This document shows, piece after piece, positions 1 to 7,679 of a DNA stretch of 18,019 bases (positions are counted from its first letter, which is position 1; the number at the start of each line of letters is the position of its first letter). Below the pieces are notes generated by a model. It made no database searches and was not told where the DNA came from. It saw only the letters and a list, made by a program, of their open reading frames with translations. The position numbers were made by a program, and so were the translations under genes. Source of the stretch: JAGLCW01 sp964427915 (GTDB lineage Bacteria; Caldisericota; Caldisericia; UBA6126). The stretch covers positions 1 to 18,019 of the forward strand of contig CAYRWA010000023.1 of NCBI GenBank assembly GCA_964427915.1. Direction: 5' to 3'.

Positions 1-238
1 CTTCCGAAGAAGTTTTTTAGATAGAGCAAAACTTTTTTTCAAACACAATACTATTATTTAAATACTGCAAAAAAAGTTTGTCAAGAAAAAAGAGAAAAAA
101 ATTTCCTCCACGGTTGATTTGTTATGATAGTGAAAGGGAGATATATAATAAAGTAGGAAAGGTCACTTCCTATGATGACGGGTTTTTGGACATAAAAAAA
201 GTAACTTGTTTCTTTGGTAACATGGTACAATACTCCTT
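1..238. other. A/T-rich intergenic region upstream of rarD
   Basis: I find no supported gene here. The sequence is rich in A and T tracts. An 11-base inverted repeat, AAACTTTTTTT at 29-39 and AAAAAAAGTTT at 69-79, is separated by 29 bases and is almost entirely A/T, so its folding value is doubtful. A TATAAT hexamer lies at 144-149 without a convincing -35 box. TAGGAA at 154-159 and TTCCTA at 167-172 could form a short hairpin. A seven-codon reading frame at 172-195 is preceded by a purine-rich AGGAAAGG, but it is too short to call a gene. The promoter that most plausibly serves rarD is listed separately. Confidence 0.5.
223..231 (+). promoter_or_regulatory. extended -10 promoter abutting rarD
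   Basis: TGG followed by TACAAT (hexamer 226-231) matches an extended -10 element. No good -35 hexamer sits at 16-18 bases, which is usual for extended -10 promoters. Transcription would start about seven bases downstream, at or beside the rarD ATG at 239. No ribosome binding site lies between them, so the transcript would be leaderless or nearly so. This is a prediction from motif only. Confidence 0.45.
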
Positions 239-1138
239 ATGAAAAAACAATTGTCAATACCAGGGCTGATGTATGCTATAGGGTCGTATATTATATGGGG
301 AGTCACTCCTATTTTTTGGAAAGCTCTTGCGTCGGTACAGAGTTTTGAGTTAATGGCATATCGCATTTTATGGTCGATACCTTTTCTTTTTCTGATCATA
401 CTTTTTTCTAGAAAATGGAAACAATTCTGGAAAGAACTTCACCAGTTCTCTTTTAAAACATATATGTTGATCCTTCTTGCAACTGGTTTTTTGCTGATCA
501 ATTGGTTTACGTTTATTTGGGCTGTGAACAATGGATTCATTGTTCATACGAGTTTAGGCTACTATATCAATCCGATTGTAAGTATTTTGCTGGGCGTTAT
601 GGTATTGAAAGAATCCTTGACAAAATTGCAATGGGTTGCTTTTGCATTAGTTACTGTGGGTGTTTTGGTATTGATATTCGGCATTCAAACATTTCCCTGG
701 ATTTCATTCACATTGGCCTTTAGTTTTGGAATGTACGGTATGATGAAAAAGAAATTGAAATTACCTCCTATTACTTCTTTGTCGATAGAAATGTTCATTG
801 GAAGCATTGTCAGTGTTGTATATCTGATTTTCTTGTCCCGCAGTACCCCTCTTGCATTTCCTTCCTCAACTCCAACCATTACAGTTTTCTTAATCCTGAC
901 AGGTGCTGTTACCTCCATTCCTTTGCTATTGTTCAACGAGGGTACGCACCGTTTGCCATTATACTGGATGGGATTTCTGCAATATATAGCCCCTACATTG
1001 ACACTGATGCTTGGAATCTTTGTATATCATGAAGCTTTTTCGGTCGTTCATTTTGTTTCCTTTTGTATCATTTGGTGTGGACTGATTGTATTGTCATCCT
1101 CTTCTTTTGTGCTTTCACGAAAAATTGTTACCGAATAA
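239..1138 (+). CDS. rarD: RarD-type EamA/DMT family permease
   Basis: A 299-residue integral membrane protein, the usual length for RarD, with about ten hydrophobic segments forming two EamA repeats. RarD hallmarks are visible: the start GLMYAIGSYIIWGVTPIFWK (residues 9-28), a YRILWS segment (41-46), SLGYYINP (105-112) followed by LLGVMVLKE, and GFLQYIAPTL (245-254). RarD proteins are inner-membrane drug/metabolite-superfamily transporters whose natural substrate is poorly defined; the family name comes from a chloramphenicol-sensitivity annotation. The ATG at 239 puts the first helix where family members have it, so the start is well supported although no ribosome binding site precedes it. 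The pilin-like gene follows after 58 bases with its own -10 box, so the two are probably not one tight operon. Confidence 0.88.
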   Translation: MKKQLSIPGLMYAIGSYIIWGVTPIFWKALASVQSFELMAYRILWSIPFLFLIILFSRKWKQFWKELHQFSFKTYMLILLATGFLLINWFTFIWAVNNGFIVHTSLGYYINPIVSILLGVMVLKESLTKLQWVAFALVTVGVLVLIFGIQTFPWISFTLAFSFGMYGMMKKKLKLPPITSLSIEMFIGSIVSVVYLIFLSRSTPLAFPSSTPTITVFLILTGAVTSIPLLLFNEGTHRLPLYWMGFLQYIAPTLTLMLGIFVYHEAFSVVHFVSFCIIWCGLIVLSSSSFVLSRKIVTE

Positions 1139-1170
1139 CCCTTTATTTATTTACTTTTCCTATCCTGGGG

Positions 1171-1176
1171 TATAAT
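1171..1176 (+). promoter_or_regulatory. -10 box for the pilin-like gene
   Basis: A perfect TATAAT lies 21 bases before the ATG at 1197. The best upstream matches are weak: TTTACT at 1150-1155 with a short 15-base spacer. GGAG at 1184-1187 is the ribosome binding site, nine bases before the start. The predicted leader is only about 14 bases. Confidence 0.45.
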
Positions 1177-1196
1177 AGATGTAGGAGAGTTATGAA

Positions 1197-2324
1197 ATGA
1201 AATCTTTTTTCCATGAAACACAAGGACAGACATTAATTGAATACGGACTATTTCTAGGAGTTCTTGTGCTTGTTTTGGTACTTGGAATTCCAGGTTTGAG
1301 AAACTCTGTAATTAGTGTGTTTGCCGCAACCACACATGATTTTACTATTATCGAAGGAGAAGTAGACCCAATCGAAGATCCAGATCCCGGTGAAGATCCT
1401 ACCGAAGAAGGTTGGTTTCCCCCTCAATTAGCCCTTGACGATGACCAAACGCTCTATGCAAATGGAGATATTGTATTAACGGGAAGTGCGTATATCAATG
1501 GAAACATTGTTACAAATGGAAATATTGATATAAGGGGTGGCGGTTCCTATATTGCCGGAAACCTTACTATTGGAGGGGAACTAATCGTCCCTAGATATCT
1601 TCAGAATAACCCCCCCATTCAGGGAGAGTTAGTGGAATTTAATGGGTATTCCTATAATTTCCCCTTACCCGTTTTTCCAGATATCACCCCAGACCAGTTT
1701 CCCAATCGAGGCAATTTCGAAGCTCCTTGGTGGCCACCTGTAGAAGAACCAATTACTGAAGATGCGTATTATCCGGTTTTTGATATCAAAAAATCAGTTG
1801 TGATTGATACGGGCAATGAGGGAGATGTGCGCACGATTGTAGTGGATCATTTCACTACAGGCGGTACAGGAGATGTATATCTACAAGGACAAGGCAAACT
1901 GATCATTGTAATCAATGAATCATTTACCTTTAATGGAGATTCTTCTTTTAATCCCAGCGGTCTCCCCGATTCTGCTATTATCTATTACCGCGGATCGCAG
2001 GATTTCAACTTTGGCGGAGCGCAAAGTTTTACAGGAAACATCTATATTGAACAAGCTGACCTAAATCTCCGTGGTAGCTCTAGCAACGCAGGAAACATTA
2101 TTGTAGGAGGAGATCAAGTGACTGTATCTGGTGGTACGGGTCCTCGATTAGCCGATTCGCTCCTTTATGCACCATTGGCAAATCTTACATTGAATGGTTC
2201 TTCAGACTTGCAAGGAAAAGTAGTTGCAAACACGGTAGAAATTAATGGTGCTTCTCATGTTGATTTTGGACCGGTTCAAGTGAGTGAAGATTTTTATTGG
2301 GATCCTTTTTTCATCGAAGAATAA
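1197..2324 (+). CDS. Flp-pilin-like protein with large beta-repeat body
   Basis: A 375-residue protein that begins like a type IVb (Flp) prepilin. The short leader ends in Gly10 and is followed by QTLIEY, with Glu at +5 and Tyr at +6 of the mature protein, and then by a hydrophobic helix (about residues 13-31). Flp pilins are normally only 50-80 residues. Here the helix leads into a Pro/Asp/Glu-rich linker (about 56-75) and a long Gly/Asn-rich body with short beta repeats such as GNIVTNGNIDIRGGG (about 102-116) and VYLQGQGKLIIVINESFTF (227-245). The C-terminal stretch LYAPLANLTLNGSSDLQGKV (323-342) resembles the DUF7305-type domain of PilX-like proteins. I infer a surface-exposed minor pilin or adhesin-like protein processed by a prepilin peptidase. 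No pilus assembly gene lies in the window. The pilin-type N-terminus is a strong call; the passenger's family is less certain. Confidence 0.65.
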   Translation: MKSFFHETQGQTLIEYGLFLGVLVLVLVLGIPGLRNSVISVFAATTHDFTIIEGEVDPIEDPDPGEDPTEEGWFPPQLALDDDQTLYANGDIVLTGSAYINGNIVTNGNIDIRGGGSYIAGNLTIGGELIVPRYLQNNPPIQGELVEFNGYSYNFPLPVFPDITPDQFPNRGNFEAPWWPPVEEPITEDAYYPVFDIKKSVVIDTGNEGDVRTIVVDHFTTGGTGDVYLQGQGKLIIVINESFTFNGDSSFNPSGLPDSAIIYYRGSQDFNFGGAQSFTGNIYIEQADLNLRGSSSNAGNIIVGGDQVTVSGGTGPRLADSLLYAPLANLTLNGSSDLQGKVVANTVEINGASHVDFGPVQVSEDFYWDPFFIEE

Positions 2325-2342
2325 ACAGGTTCTACACCTTAT

Positions 2343-2383
2343 AAAAAAACCCCCTATTCCTTTGTGGAATAAGGGGTTTTTTA
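2343..2383. terminator. bidirectional intrinsic terminator
   Basis: The arms CCCCCTATTCC (2350-2360) and GGAATAAGGGG (2366-2376) pair with one C-A mismatch around a TTTGT loop. A run of A lies on the left and a run of T on the right, so the structure can work in both directions. It sits between two convergent genes, the pilin-like gene and the DUF1015 gene. Confidence 0.9.
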
Positions 2384-2398
2384 ATTGATATCAAACGG

Positions 2399-3622
2399 CT
2401 ACTTAATTTTTCGGGCTTCCATATAGTATCTCTTTTCGTTGGCTTCTCCCATTGAAAATGTTTTTCGTGGGAGGCATCCATCTGAGGAGATGACAGAAAA
2501 GAGAGTATCCTTTTCAATACCTTGTAAAAGAAACCCTATACTGGAAGGCGTTTGAGAAAGCTTTTCCAGACTCTTTTCCCCATGAATGTAATCCATGTTC
2601 ATTTCAGGATGATTGGATCGGTATTCGTCTAGTAAATGTTGAAGAACGCCCAGTGTTAACTCACCTGGAACATCTTTCAATTGAATGGTACTGTGCGAAC
2701 CATCTTGGATGATTTCAACTTCTTTGCCGTTTCCTTGAATCGCTTGCAGAAGATCTGTTGTATCAATGTTAGAGACCCATCGGTGAATGGGTTCAAAAGT
2801 TAAATCGGGTTCGTGAAGGTTGTTAAGTTCTACTAAAGCAAAACGTGCTGGATGAGTTGATTGTTCTTCTGGTGAAAGCGTAGTTTTCTTATTATCCCAG
2901 CATTGTTTGGCAGTAGCAAGAGAATGGTTGCCATCGCCAACGGCATACAGAAGACCATCTTTCTTTTTGAGAGTAGATAGAAGCTTCATTAGTGACTGAA
3001 TCATGGTTTCATCTTCGATAGCATACCCTTCAATGGAACCACCATCTAACATTAAATCGGTAGAATAGACTTTTCGAAGAGATTGCTTTTTCTCTTCTAA
3101 TGGCTCGATGATTGTCTGTTGTGGGTCATCAATTAATACCAATACATGAGGAAGCTCTAAAGGGGCATTCTCTCGAATTTCAACGCGAGGAGGGATTCGT
3201 TCTAAGACTGTTTTTTCGGTAGCTCTCATCATAGCCTTAGAACCTTCATGAAAATCGTACTGATCTAAATCGATGGCAACCATGAGCCCTTTTCTGTGTG
3301 CTCCCGTTGGAAATGTACGGTTGACATATACAAAACCATGGACGGCTTCTTGTAGAATTTCTTTGTCTAGATATTGTTTCATTTGTGAATTGATGGCTTG
3401 GATTCTTTTCTGCTTGCTACCTTTTCCCAAAAACACTTCTGGAAAAATGATTCGATATGTAGATGGAGAAGAACCTACCTTCGATTCAACGTCATCCCAA
3501 TAGTCGGGTTCACTTGTAAATTGATCGCATGCAATGACAGCCCATTTATGTAGCGAAACATCAGGACGTGGTAATAAAATCGTTGGCACACCAATACCAG
3601 TTTCTTTGTAAATTGTTTTCAT
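2399..3622 (-). CDS. DUF1015 family protein
   Basis: A 407-residue soluble protein of normal length for DUF1015 (PF06245), a family of unproven biochemical function. Features seen: an N-terminal HKWAVIACDQFTSEPDYWDD (residues 25-44), a charged RATEKTVLERIPPRVEIRENAPLELPH stretch between about 133 and 159, the motif GDGNHSLATAK (229-239), which corresponds to the conserved DGHH/DGNH element of the family, and a C-terminal LPRKTFSMGEANEKRYYMEA (384-403). There is no signal peptide or membrane segment. The ATG at 3622 is preceded by a GAGG ribosome binding site. The gene stands alone, convergent with the pilin-like gene and divergent from the small coiled-coil gene. Some annotations suggest an amino-acid (serine) kinase-like role; I cannot support this from the sequence. 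Confidence 0.82.
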   Translation of the reverse strand: MKTIYKETGIGVPTILLPRPDVSLHKWAVIACDQFTSEPDYWDDVESKVGSSPSTYRIIFPEVFLGKGSKQKRIQAINSQMKQYLDKEILQEAVHGFVYVNRTFPTGAHRKGLMVAIDLDQYDFHEGSKAMMRATEKTVLERIPPRVEIRENAPLELPHVLVLIDDPQQTIIEPLEEKKQSLRKVYSTDLMLDGGSIEGYAIEDETMIQSLMKLLSTLKKKDGLLYAVGDGNHSLATAKQCWDNKKTTLSPEEQSTHPARFALVELNNLHEPDLTFEPIHRWVSNIDTTDLLQAIQGNGKEVEIIQDGSHSTIQLKDVPGELTLGVLQHLLDEYRSNHPEMNMDYIHGEKSLEKLSQTPSSIGFLLQGIEKDTLFSVISSDGCLPRKTFSMGEANEKRYYMEARKIK

Positions 3623-3797
3623 AAACCTACCTCACAAAATTGTTGAACCTCTATATTATCGAGAAAAGCACATGATGCAACATGAAATAAAACAGATGAA
3701 GAAAAAAATATTATCAAAAGTCTTTACAAATAGACATGTGATGACAAAATAGAGGATAACCAAGAAGAGAGCTTCTTCATGGAAAGGAGAAAAGCGT

Positions 3798-4052
3798 ATG
3801 AACGATGCCGAAACGATGGAGTTTTTATCGCTATTGCGTAGCATTGATGAACATTTAGTGGATTTGAATGACAAAATTGATGATATTGTTTCTTGGAAAG
3901 AAGATGTGGATACTTTTCTGGATCATTCAGAAGCTTCCATTACAAAACTGAACGAGATTTGTGATTCGATCCAGGAACAAACGGGGGAAGTAGCACAAAC
4001 AAAGGATGTTGTTTCCTGGATTGCCTCAGCGATGAGGTCCTTGCACCAGTAG
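3798..4052 (+). CDS. small coiled-coil protein, function unknown
   Basis: An 84-residue, acidic, soluble protein with an AAGGAG ribosome binding site before its ATG. Almost the whole chain shows heptad-like spacing of Leu/Ile/Val among charged residues (for example LLRSIDEHLVDLNDKIDDIV, residues 12-31), which suggests one long helix or coiled coil. I do not recognise a family. A 6-base hairpin (AAGAAG at 3762-3767, CTTCTT at 3772-3777) lies just upstream of the ribosome binding site. A TTTACA at 3724-3729 could be a -35 box, but the matching -10 is poor. The gene faces the ABC exporter operon tail to tail. Confidence 0.7.
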   Translation: MNDAETMEFLSLLRSIDEHLVDLNDKIDDIVSWKEDVDTFLDHSEASITKLNEICDSIQEQTGEVAQTKDVVSWIASAMRSLHQ

Positions 4053-4086
4053 TGCAGAGTACTTATAAAAAAGAGAAACTTTTTTA
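4042..4086. terminator. weak convergent terminator-like structures
   Basis: Two small hairpins lie between the convergent coiled-coil and ABC genes. TGCAC/GTGCA (4042-4046 and 4052-4056) overlaps the end of the coiled-coil gene. TAAAAAAG/CTTTTTTA (4066-4073 and 4079-4086) ends in the ABC stop codon. The second has only one G-C pair, so termination here is a guess. Confidence 0.3.
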
Positions 4087-5859
4087 CAAAGTATCTTGAA
4101 ATTGTGTGGTGTAGAGGTCGTAATAGAAGCCTTTTTTAGCGAGGAGTTCTTCATGGTTTCCTTGCTCAATAATTTTTCCTTTGTCAATGACAAAAATCTT
4201 ATCACAGCTTGTAATTGTTGAAAGCCTATGAGCAATGGCAATGGAGGTTCGTCCTTGCATCAGCTTGTTGATACCTTCCTGAATGAGTTTTTCAGTGTAG
4301 GTGTCTACGCTTGATGTGGCTTCATCTAGAAGCAAAATACGTGGATTGTGAACAAGAGCACGAATAAAGGATATTAGTTGTTTTTGGCCGTGTGATAAGT
4401 TGGATCCTTCGGAACTGAGCATCGTATCATACCCTTTAGGAAGGGCAGTGATAAACGAGTGGGCGTTCAAATATTTGGAAGCTTTAATTATTTTTTCTAT
4501 AGGGATATCTTGTCCTAGTGTGATGTTTTCTCGAACAGAACCTTTGAAAATAAAAACATCTTGTAATACTATAGACATATTGCTGCGCAGTTCTTGTAGA
4601 GGTAAAGAGCGAATTTCTTGGCCATCAATATATACAGACCCGCTTTCAATATCAAACAACCGAAGCAATATATTCATAATCGTAGATTTACCAGCTCCAG
4701 TAGGGCTTACGAGAGCTATTCTCTGGCTGGGTTCAATCGTGAAAGAAACATTCTTCAGAATATCCTTTTCTTCGCTATACCGAAAGACTACATTTTGAAA
4801 CTCAATCTTTCCTTCAAATACGGGAGGAGTAGGAGACGGAAGGGCTTTGTCGAGAATCGTATCCTGGCAGTGAAGAATGTTGCCTATTTTTCCCATAGAA
4901 GAGGCAGCGTCTTGTAAAATATTGAATCGTTCTCCCATATCTCGTAGGGGTTGATAAAAGTAGTTCACCCAAAACAAGAAAGCTGTCAGAGTTCCAATTG
5001 TACTTGTTCCTTTCACCACCATATAGCTTCCTGCGACTACTACAGTAATACGAGAAATGAAGCTACAAATATTGATTGTTTGATTAAAATACGTGTGCTG
5101 CTTGAGCGCACGGTACGTTGCATCGCCATATCCTTCAGAGATTGCATCAAAATAGGTCCGATTCTTTTTTTGGCGGTTAAATATTTTTATGATCGAAATT
5201 CCGCTTAAATTTTCTTGAAGATTTATATTGAGCTGGGTTAGTTTGTTTCTGGCTCGATCGTAAGATTTGCGCAACAACTTGGAGAAAAACACGACCGACC
5301 AAACCACTAGTGGAGTTAGGAACAGTGAATAAAGAGATAAGGTTACATTGGTTGAAAACAGAAAAAACAATGTAACAATCAATAAAATGACATCATTCAC
5401 AAGCTGTACTGCTCCACTGCTCATGAGTTCGGATAATTTTTCAGTGTCGTTTGTTGTCCTTGTAATGATGACCCCTAAGGGTGTTTTTCCCAAGTATTGA
5501 TTGGACAGAGTGAGAAGCTTGTGGAAGATATCTTTTCGAAGGTCTAATACAATTTTTTGAGCAGCTACAAACGAGTAATAGGTTCCCAAATATTGGAAGA
5601 TGTAGGTTCCAATAATCAAAAGCAGCGAATACAAACCAATGAAAAGAAGGCCTTGAAAATCTTTAGGAACAATATAGTCGTCAATAGCGGCTTTTAATAG
5701 TAAAGGAACAACAGTTGCAGTGAGGGTTGCTATTAGCAAATAAATCATGGTGGCAATAAGGGTGCCCTGTACTGTTTTCAGATATGGCATTAAGTCTTTT
5801 AAAACACTTATGGAAGGTTTGTTTTGAACGTCATTGTGTGGAATAGGATCAATTTCCAT
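4084..5859 (-). CDS. heterodimeric ABC exporter, consensus-site subunit
   Basis: A 591-residue half-transporter: a membrane domain with about six helices (residues 25-310) and a C-terminal ATPase domain (350-585). Seen in order: Walker A SPTGAGKST (385-393), Q-loop Gln433, a variant signature LSHGQ (488-492), Walker B ILLLDE with catalytic Glu513, and H-loop His544. This subunit keeps the catalytic Glu but carries a non-standard signature; its partner shows the reverse. In the BmrC/BmrD and TM287/288 type, this means one competent and one degenerate ATP site. I chose the ATG at 5859 because GGAGGG sits just before it; an upstream in-frame extension of 31 residues lies wholly within the partner's coding sequence and lacks support. 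The gene overlaps its partner by 11 bases. Substrate unknown; probably lipids, drugs or peptides. Confidence 0.9.
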   Translation of the reverse strand: MEIDPIPHNDVQNKPSISVLKDLMPYLKTVQGTLIATMIYLLIATLTATVVPLLLKAAIDDYIVPKDFQGLLFIGLYSLLLIIGTYIFQYLGTYYSFVAAQKIVLDLRKDIFHKLLTLSNQYLGKTPLGVIITRTTNDTEKLSELMSSGAVQLVNDVILLIVTLFFLFSTNVTLSLYSLFLTPLVVWSVVFFSKLLRKSYDRARNKLTQLNINLQENLSGISIIKIFNRQKKNRTYFDAISEGYGDATYRALKQHTYFNQTINICSFISRITVVVAGSYMVVKGTSTIGTLTAFLFWVNYFYQPLRDMGERFNILQDAASSMGKIGNILHCQDTILDKALPSPTPPVFEGKIEFQNVVFRYSEEKDILKNVSFTIEPSQRIALVSPTGAGKSTIMNILLRLFDIESGSVYIDGQEIRSLPLQELRSNMSIVLQDVFIFKGSVRENITLGQDIPIEKIIKASKYLNAHSFITALPKGYDTMLSSEGSNLSHGQKQLISFIRALVHNPRILLLDEATSSVDTYTEKLIQEGINKLMQGRTSIAIAHRLSTITSCDKIFVIDKGKIIEQGNHEELLAKKGFYYDLYTTQFQDTL

Positions 5860-7618
5860 TGTGCAAACCCTCCAATCCTTCAAGATATTGATAATGATAC
5901 AACCTGTAGAAGTATCCCTTTTTGGAGTCGATGAGCCGATTTGGAGAATCAAACTCAGTTAACTTTCCTTTTTCGATTACAGCTATTTTGTCAAGCCAAT
6001 GCAAAGTGGTAATACGATGGGAGACAATAATGCATGTTTGCCCGGTTTCTAGCAAGTGTTTTTTTAAACTGTTGATAATGATTTCTTCTGTTTCAGGATC
6101 GACTGCAGAAAGGGAGTCATCTAGTATCAAGAAAGGCCTTTGTGTAACCAATGCTCTAGCCAATGCTAATCGTTGCTTCTGACCACCCGACAAAGTAACG
6201 CCTCTTTCGCCAATAATAGTATCAAATCCATGATCAAGCATTTTTACATCTTCAAGCACTCGTGCAATTCTTGCTGCTTCCATAATTTCATCTTCTGATG
6301 CGTCTGGTTTCCCAAAGCGTAAATTTTCCCACACCGTGTTTGAAAAAAGAAAGGATACTTGGGGGACATAGGCGAACTGTCTTCTGAGCATTTTAAGATC
6401 GAGATGGGTAATATCGTAATCGTCAACAAATATTGTATTTTCAGGTGGATCCCAGATACGGAGAAGAAGAGACAGTATGGTAGTTTTACCACTTCCTGTT
6501 GGCCCTGTGATCCCAATGCTTTCCCCCTTATGGATATCAAGAGACAGATTTTGAATAGCATATTCTTTGTTTTGGAGAGGATATGCATACGTCAAATTTT
6601 GAATGGAAATAGTATCCATGGAAAGAGAAGGTTTTAAAAGAATTCTTTGTGAAGCATCAGCGGAGGGAGTCGAGAGAATTTCTTGAATACGTGCAAGAGA
6701 TATGCTAGCTCGTTGATACATATTTACTACAAAACCAACTGCCATCATAGGCCAAGCTAAAAGTTGGATGTATTGTGTAAACTCAACCAAAGTTCCTAGC
6801 GTGATGAATCCATGCATGACTTGATATCCACCAATAATGGTGATAACAATGATTGTTAGTGAGATTACCATAGCGATAGCTGGATGAAACAAGCCCATGA
6901 GTTTTCCTAAATTCAAGTTGATTCGAAGATAGGAAGAGCAAACATCTATAAATCGATTCATGTAGTACGTTTCTCTACAAAAAGTTCGAATCACGTTCAT
7001 ACCAACAAGCGTTTCTCTTACTCGGGTTGTGATATCAGCAAAGGTTTCTTGAATTGCTTTAAACAATTTGTGCATACGCTTGGAAACAAATTGGGCTAAG
7101 AATATTAGGATTGCAAGAGGAAGTATAATCCACAGGGTTAATGTTGGAGCTTTTACAAGCATAATGACAAGAGCTCCAACTCCTAAAATAAAGATATCGT
7201 ACAAAGAAAGGAGTCCCATGACCAAAAACCTTCGTACAGAAATGGTATCATTATTTGCTCTAGCCATTAAATCACCAATTTCATTGTCGAAGAAAAAGGA
7301 ATCGGGAAGGGAAAGGTATTTTTCGAACAACTGTTTTCTTTTTGTATGTTCAAAATGAATAGCAAATTTCCGCATGATGTTAATATATATGACTCGAAAA
7401 ATGACAATTGAAAAAGCTGCTATAGCAAAATACATGGCATTGATCCAAATAGGAGAAAACGTTGTTATGGTGGAGGGTTTGTCAATGCTGATATAATCAA
7501 TAATATTTCCTATGAAAAGAGGCATGACAAGCTGAGCGCCATTTACTATTAAAAGCAAAAAAGCGATCAAAAGATACCACTTTGAGTTTTCTTTAATGAA
7601 GAACCATATATGTTTCAT
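5849..7618 (-). CDS. heterodimeric ABC exporter, degenerate-site subunit
   Basis: A 589-residue half-transporter and first gene of the pair. The membrane domain spans about residues 10-300 and the ATPase domain 335-575. Motifs: A-loop Tyr346, Walker A GPTGSGKTT (372-380), Q-loop Gln420, canonical signature LSGGQ (476-480), Walker B FLILDD (496-501) and H-loop His534. The residue after Walker B is Asp501 where ATPases use Glu, the known mark of the degenerate subunit in heterodimeric exporters (BmrC-like). Its canonical LSGGQ completes the competent site of the partner. The ATG at 7618 gives the normal N-terminal length, yet it has no ribosome binding site. A TTTACA-16-TATAAT promoter ends nine bases upstream, so the mRNA is predicted to be leaderless. 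Export substrate cannot be told. Confidence 0.9.
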   Translation of the reverse strand: MKHIWFFIKENSKWYLLIAFLLLIVNGAQLVMPLFIGNIIDYISIDKPSTITTFSPIWINAMYFAIAAFSIVIFRVIYINIMRKFAIHFEHTKRKQLFEKYLSLPDSFFFDNEIGDLMARANNDTISVRRFLVMGLLSLYDIFILGVGALVIMLVKAPTLTLWIILPLAILIFLAQFVSKRMHKLFKAIQETFADITTRVRETLVGMNVIRTFCRETYYMNRFIDVCSSYLRINLNLGKLMGLFHPAIAMVISLTIIVITIIGGYQVMHGFITLGTLVEFTQYIQLLAWPMMAVGFVVNMYQRASISLARIQEILSTPSADASQRILLKPSLSMDTISIQNLTYAYPLQNKEYAIQNLSLDIHKGESIGITGPTGSGKTTILSLLLRIWDPPENTIFVDDYDITHLDLKMLRRQFAYVPQVSFLFSNTVWENLRFGKPDASEDEIMEAARIARVLEDVKMLDHGFDTIIGERGVTLSGGQKQRLALARALVTQRPFLILDDSLSAVDPETEEIIINSLKKHLLETGQTCIIVSHRITTLHWLDKIAVIEKGKLTEFDSPNRLIDSKKGYFYRLYHYQYLEGLEGLHNGN

Positions 7619-7627
7619 AGACTACTT

Positions 7628-7655
7628 ATTATATTCCAAACCAGGTGAGTGTAAA
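7628..7655 (-). promoter_or_regulatory. promoter of the ABC exporter operon
   Basis: On the minus strand TTTACA (7655-7650), a 16-base spacer and TATAAT (7633-7628) form a near-consensus promoter. The predicted transcription start, about seven bases on, is within three bases of the ATG at 7618. The two genes would therefore be read from a transcript with almost no 5' leader. Confidence 0.65.
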
Positions 7656-7663
7656 CAACAATA

Positions 7664-7679
7664 CCGGTCATCCGGTCAT
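7664..7679. repeat. tandem 8-base direct repeat upstream of ABC promoter
   Basis: CCGGTCAT occurs twice back to back (7664-7671 and 7672-7679), eight bases upstream of the ABC -35 box, and the second copy covers the stop codon of the EamA gene. The repeat is G/C-rich in an A/T-rich setting. Direct repeats next to a -35 box can be activator sites, but no cognate regulator is seen in the window. Confidence 0.4.

Noticed and set aside
1..79. An A/T inverted repeat as a terminator of an upstream gene
   Set aside because: The stem is nearly all A-T pairs with a 29-base loop, too weak to call.
172..195. A seven-codon leader peptide upstream of rarD
   Set aside because: The purine-rich site before it is suggestive, but a single Trp and no attenuator structure give no basis for a leader-peptide call; a promoter downstream of it better explains rarD.
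1192..1200. A two-codon minimal frame (ATG AAA TGA) overlapping the pilin-like start
   Set aside because: It is likely chance, since the pilin gene has its own well-placed GGAG site.
3672..3752. A 26-residue lysine-rich frame between the DUF1015 and coiled-coil genes
   Set aside because: No ribosome binding site, no recognisable features, and low-complexity A/T-rich codons.
5860..5952. A 31-residue N-terminal extension of the second ABC subunit
   Set aside because: It lies inside the partner gene, has no ribosome binding site and adds non-family sequence; GGAGGG precedes the ATG at 5859.
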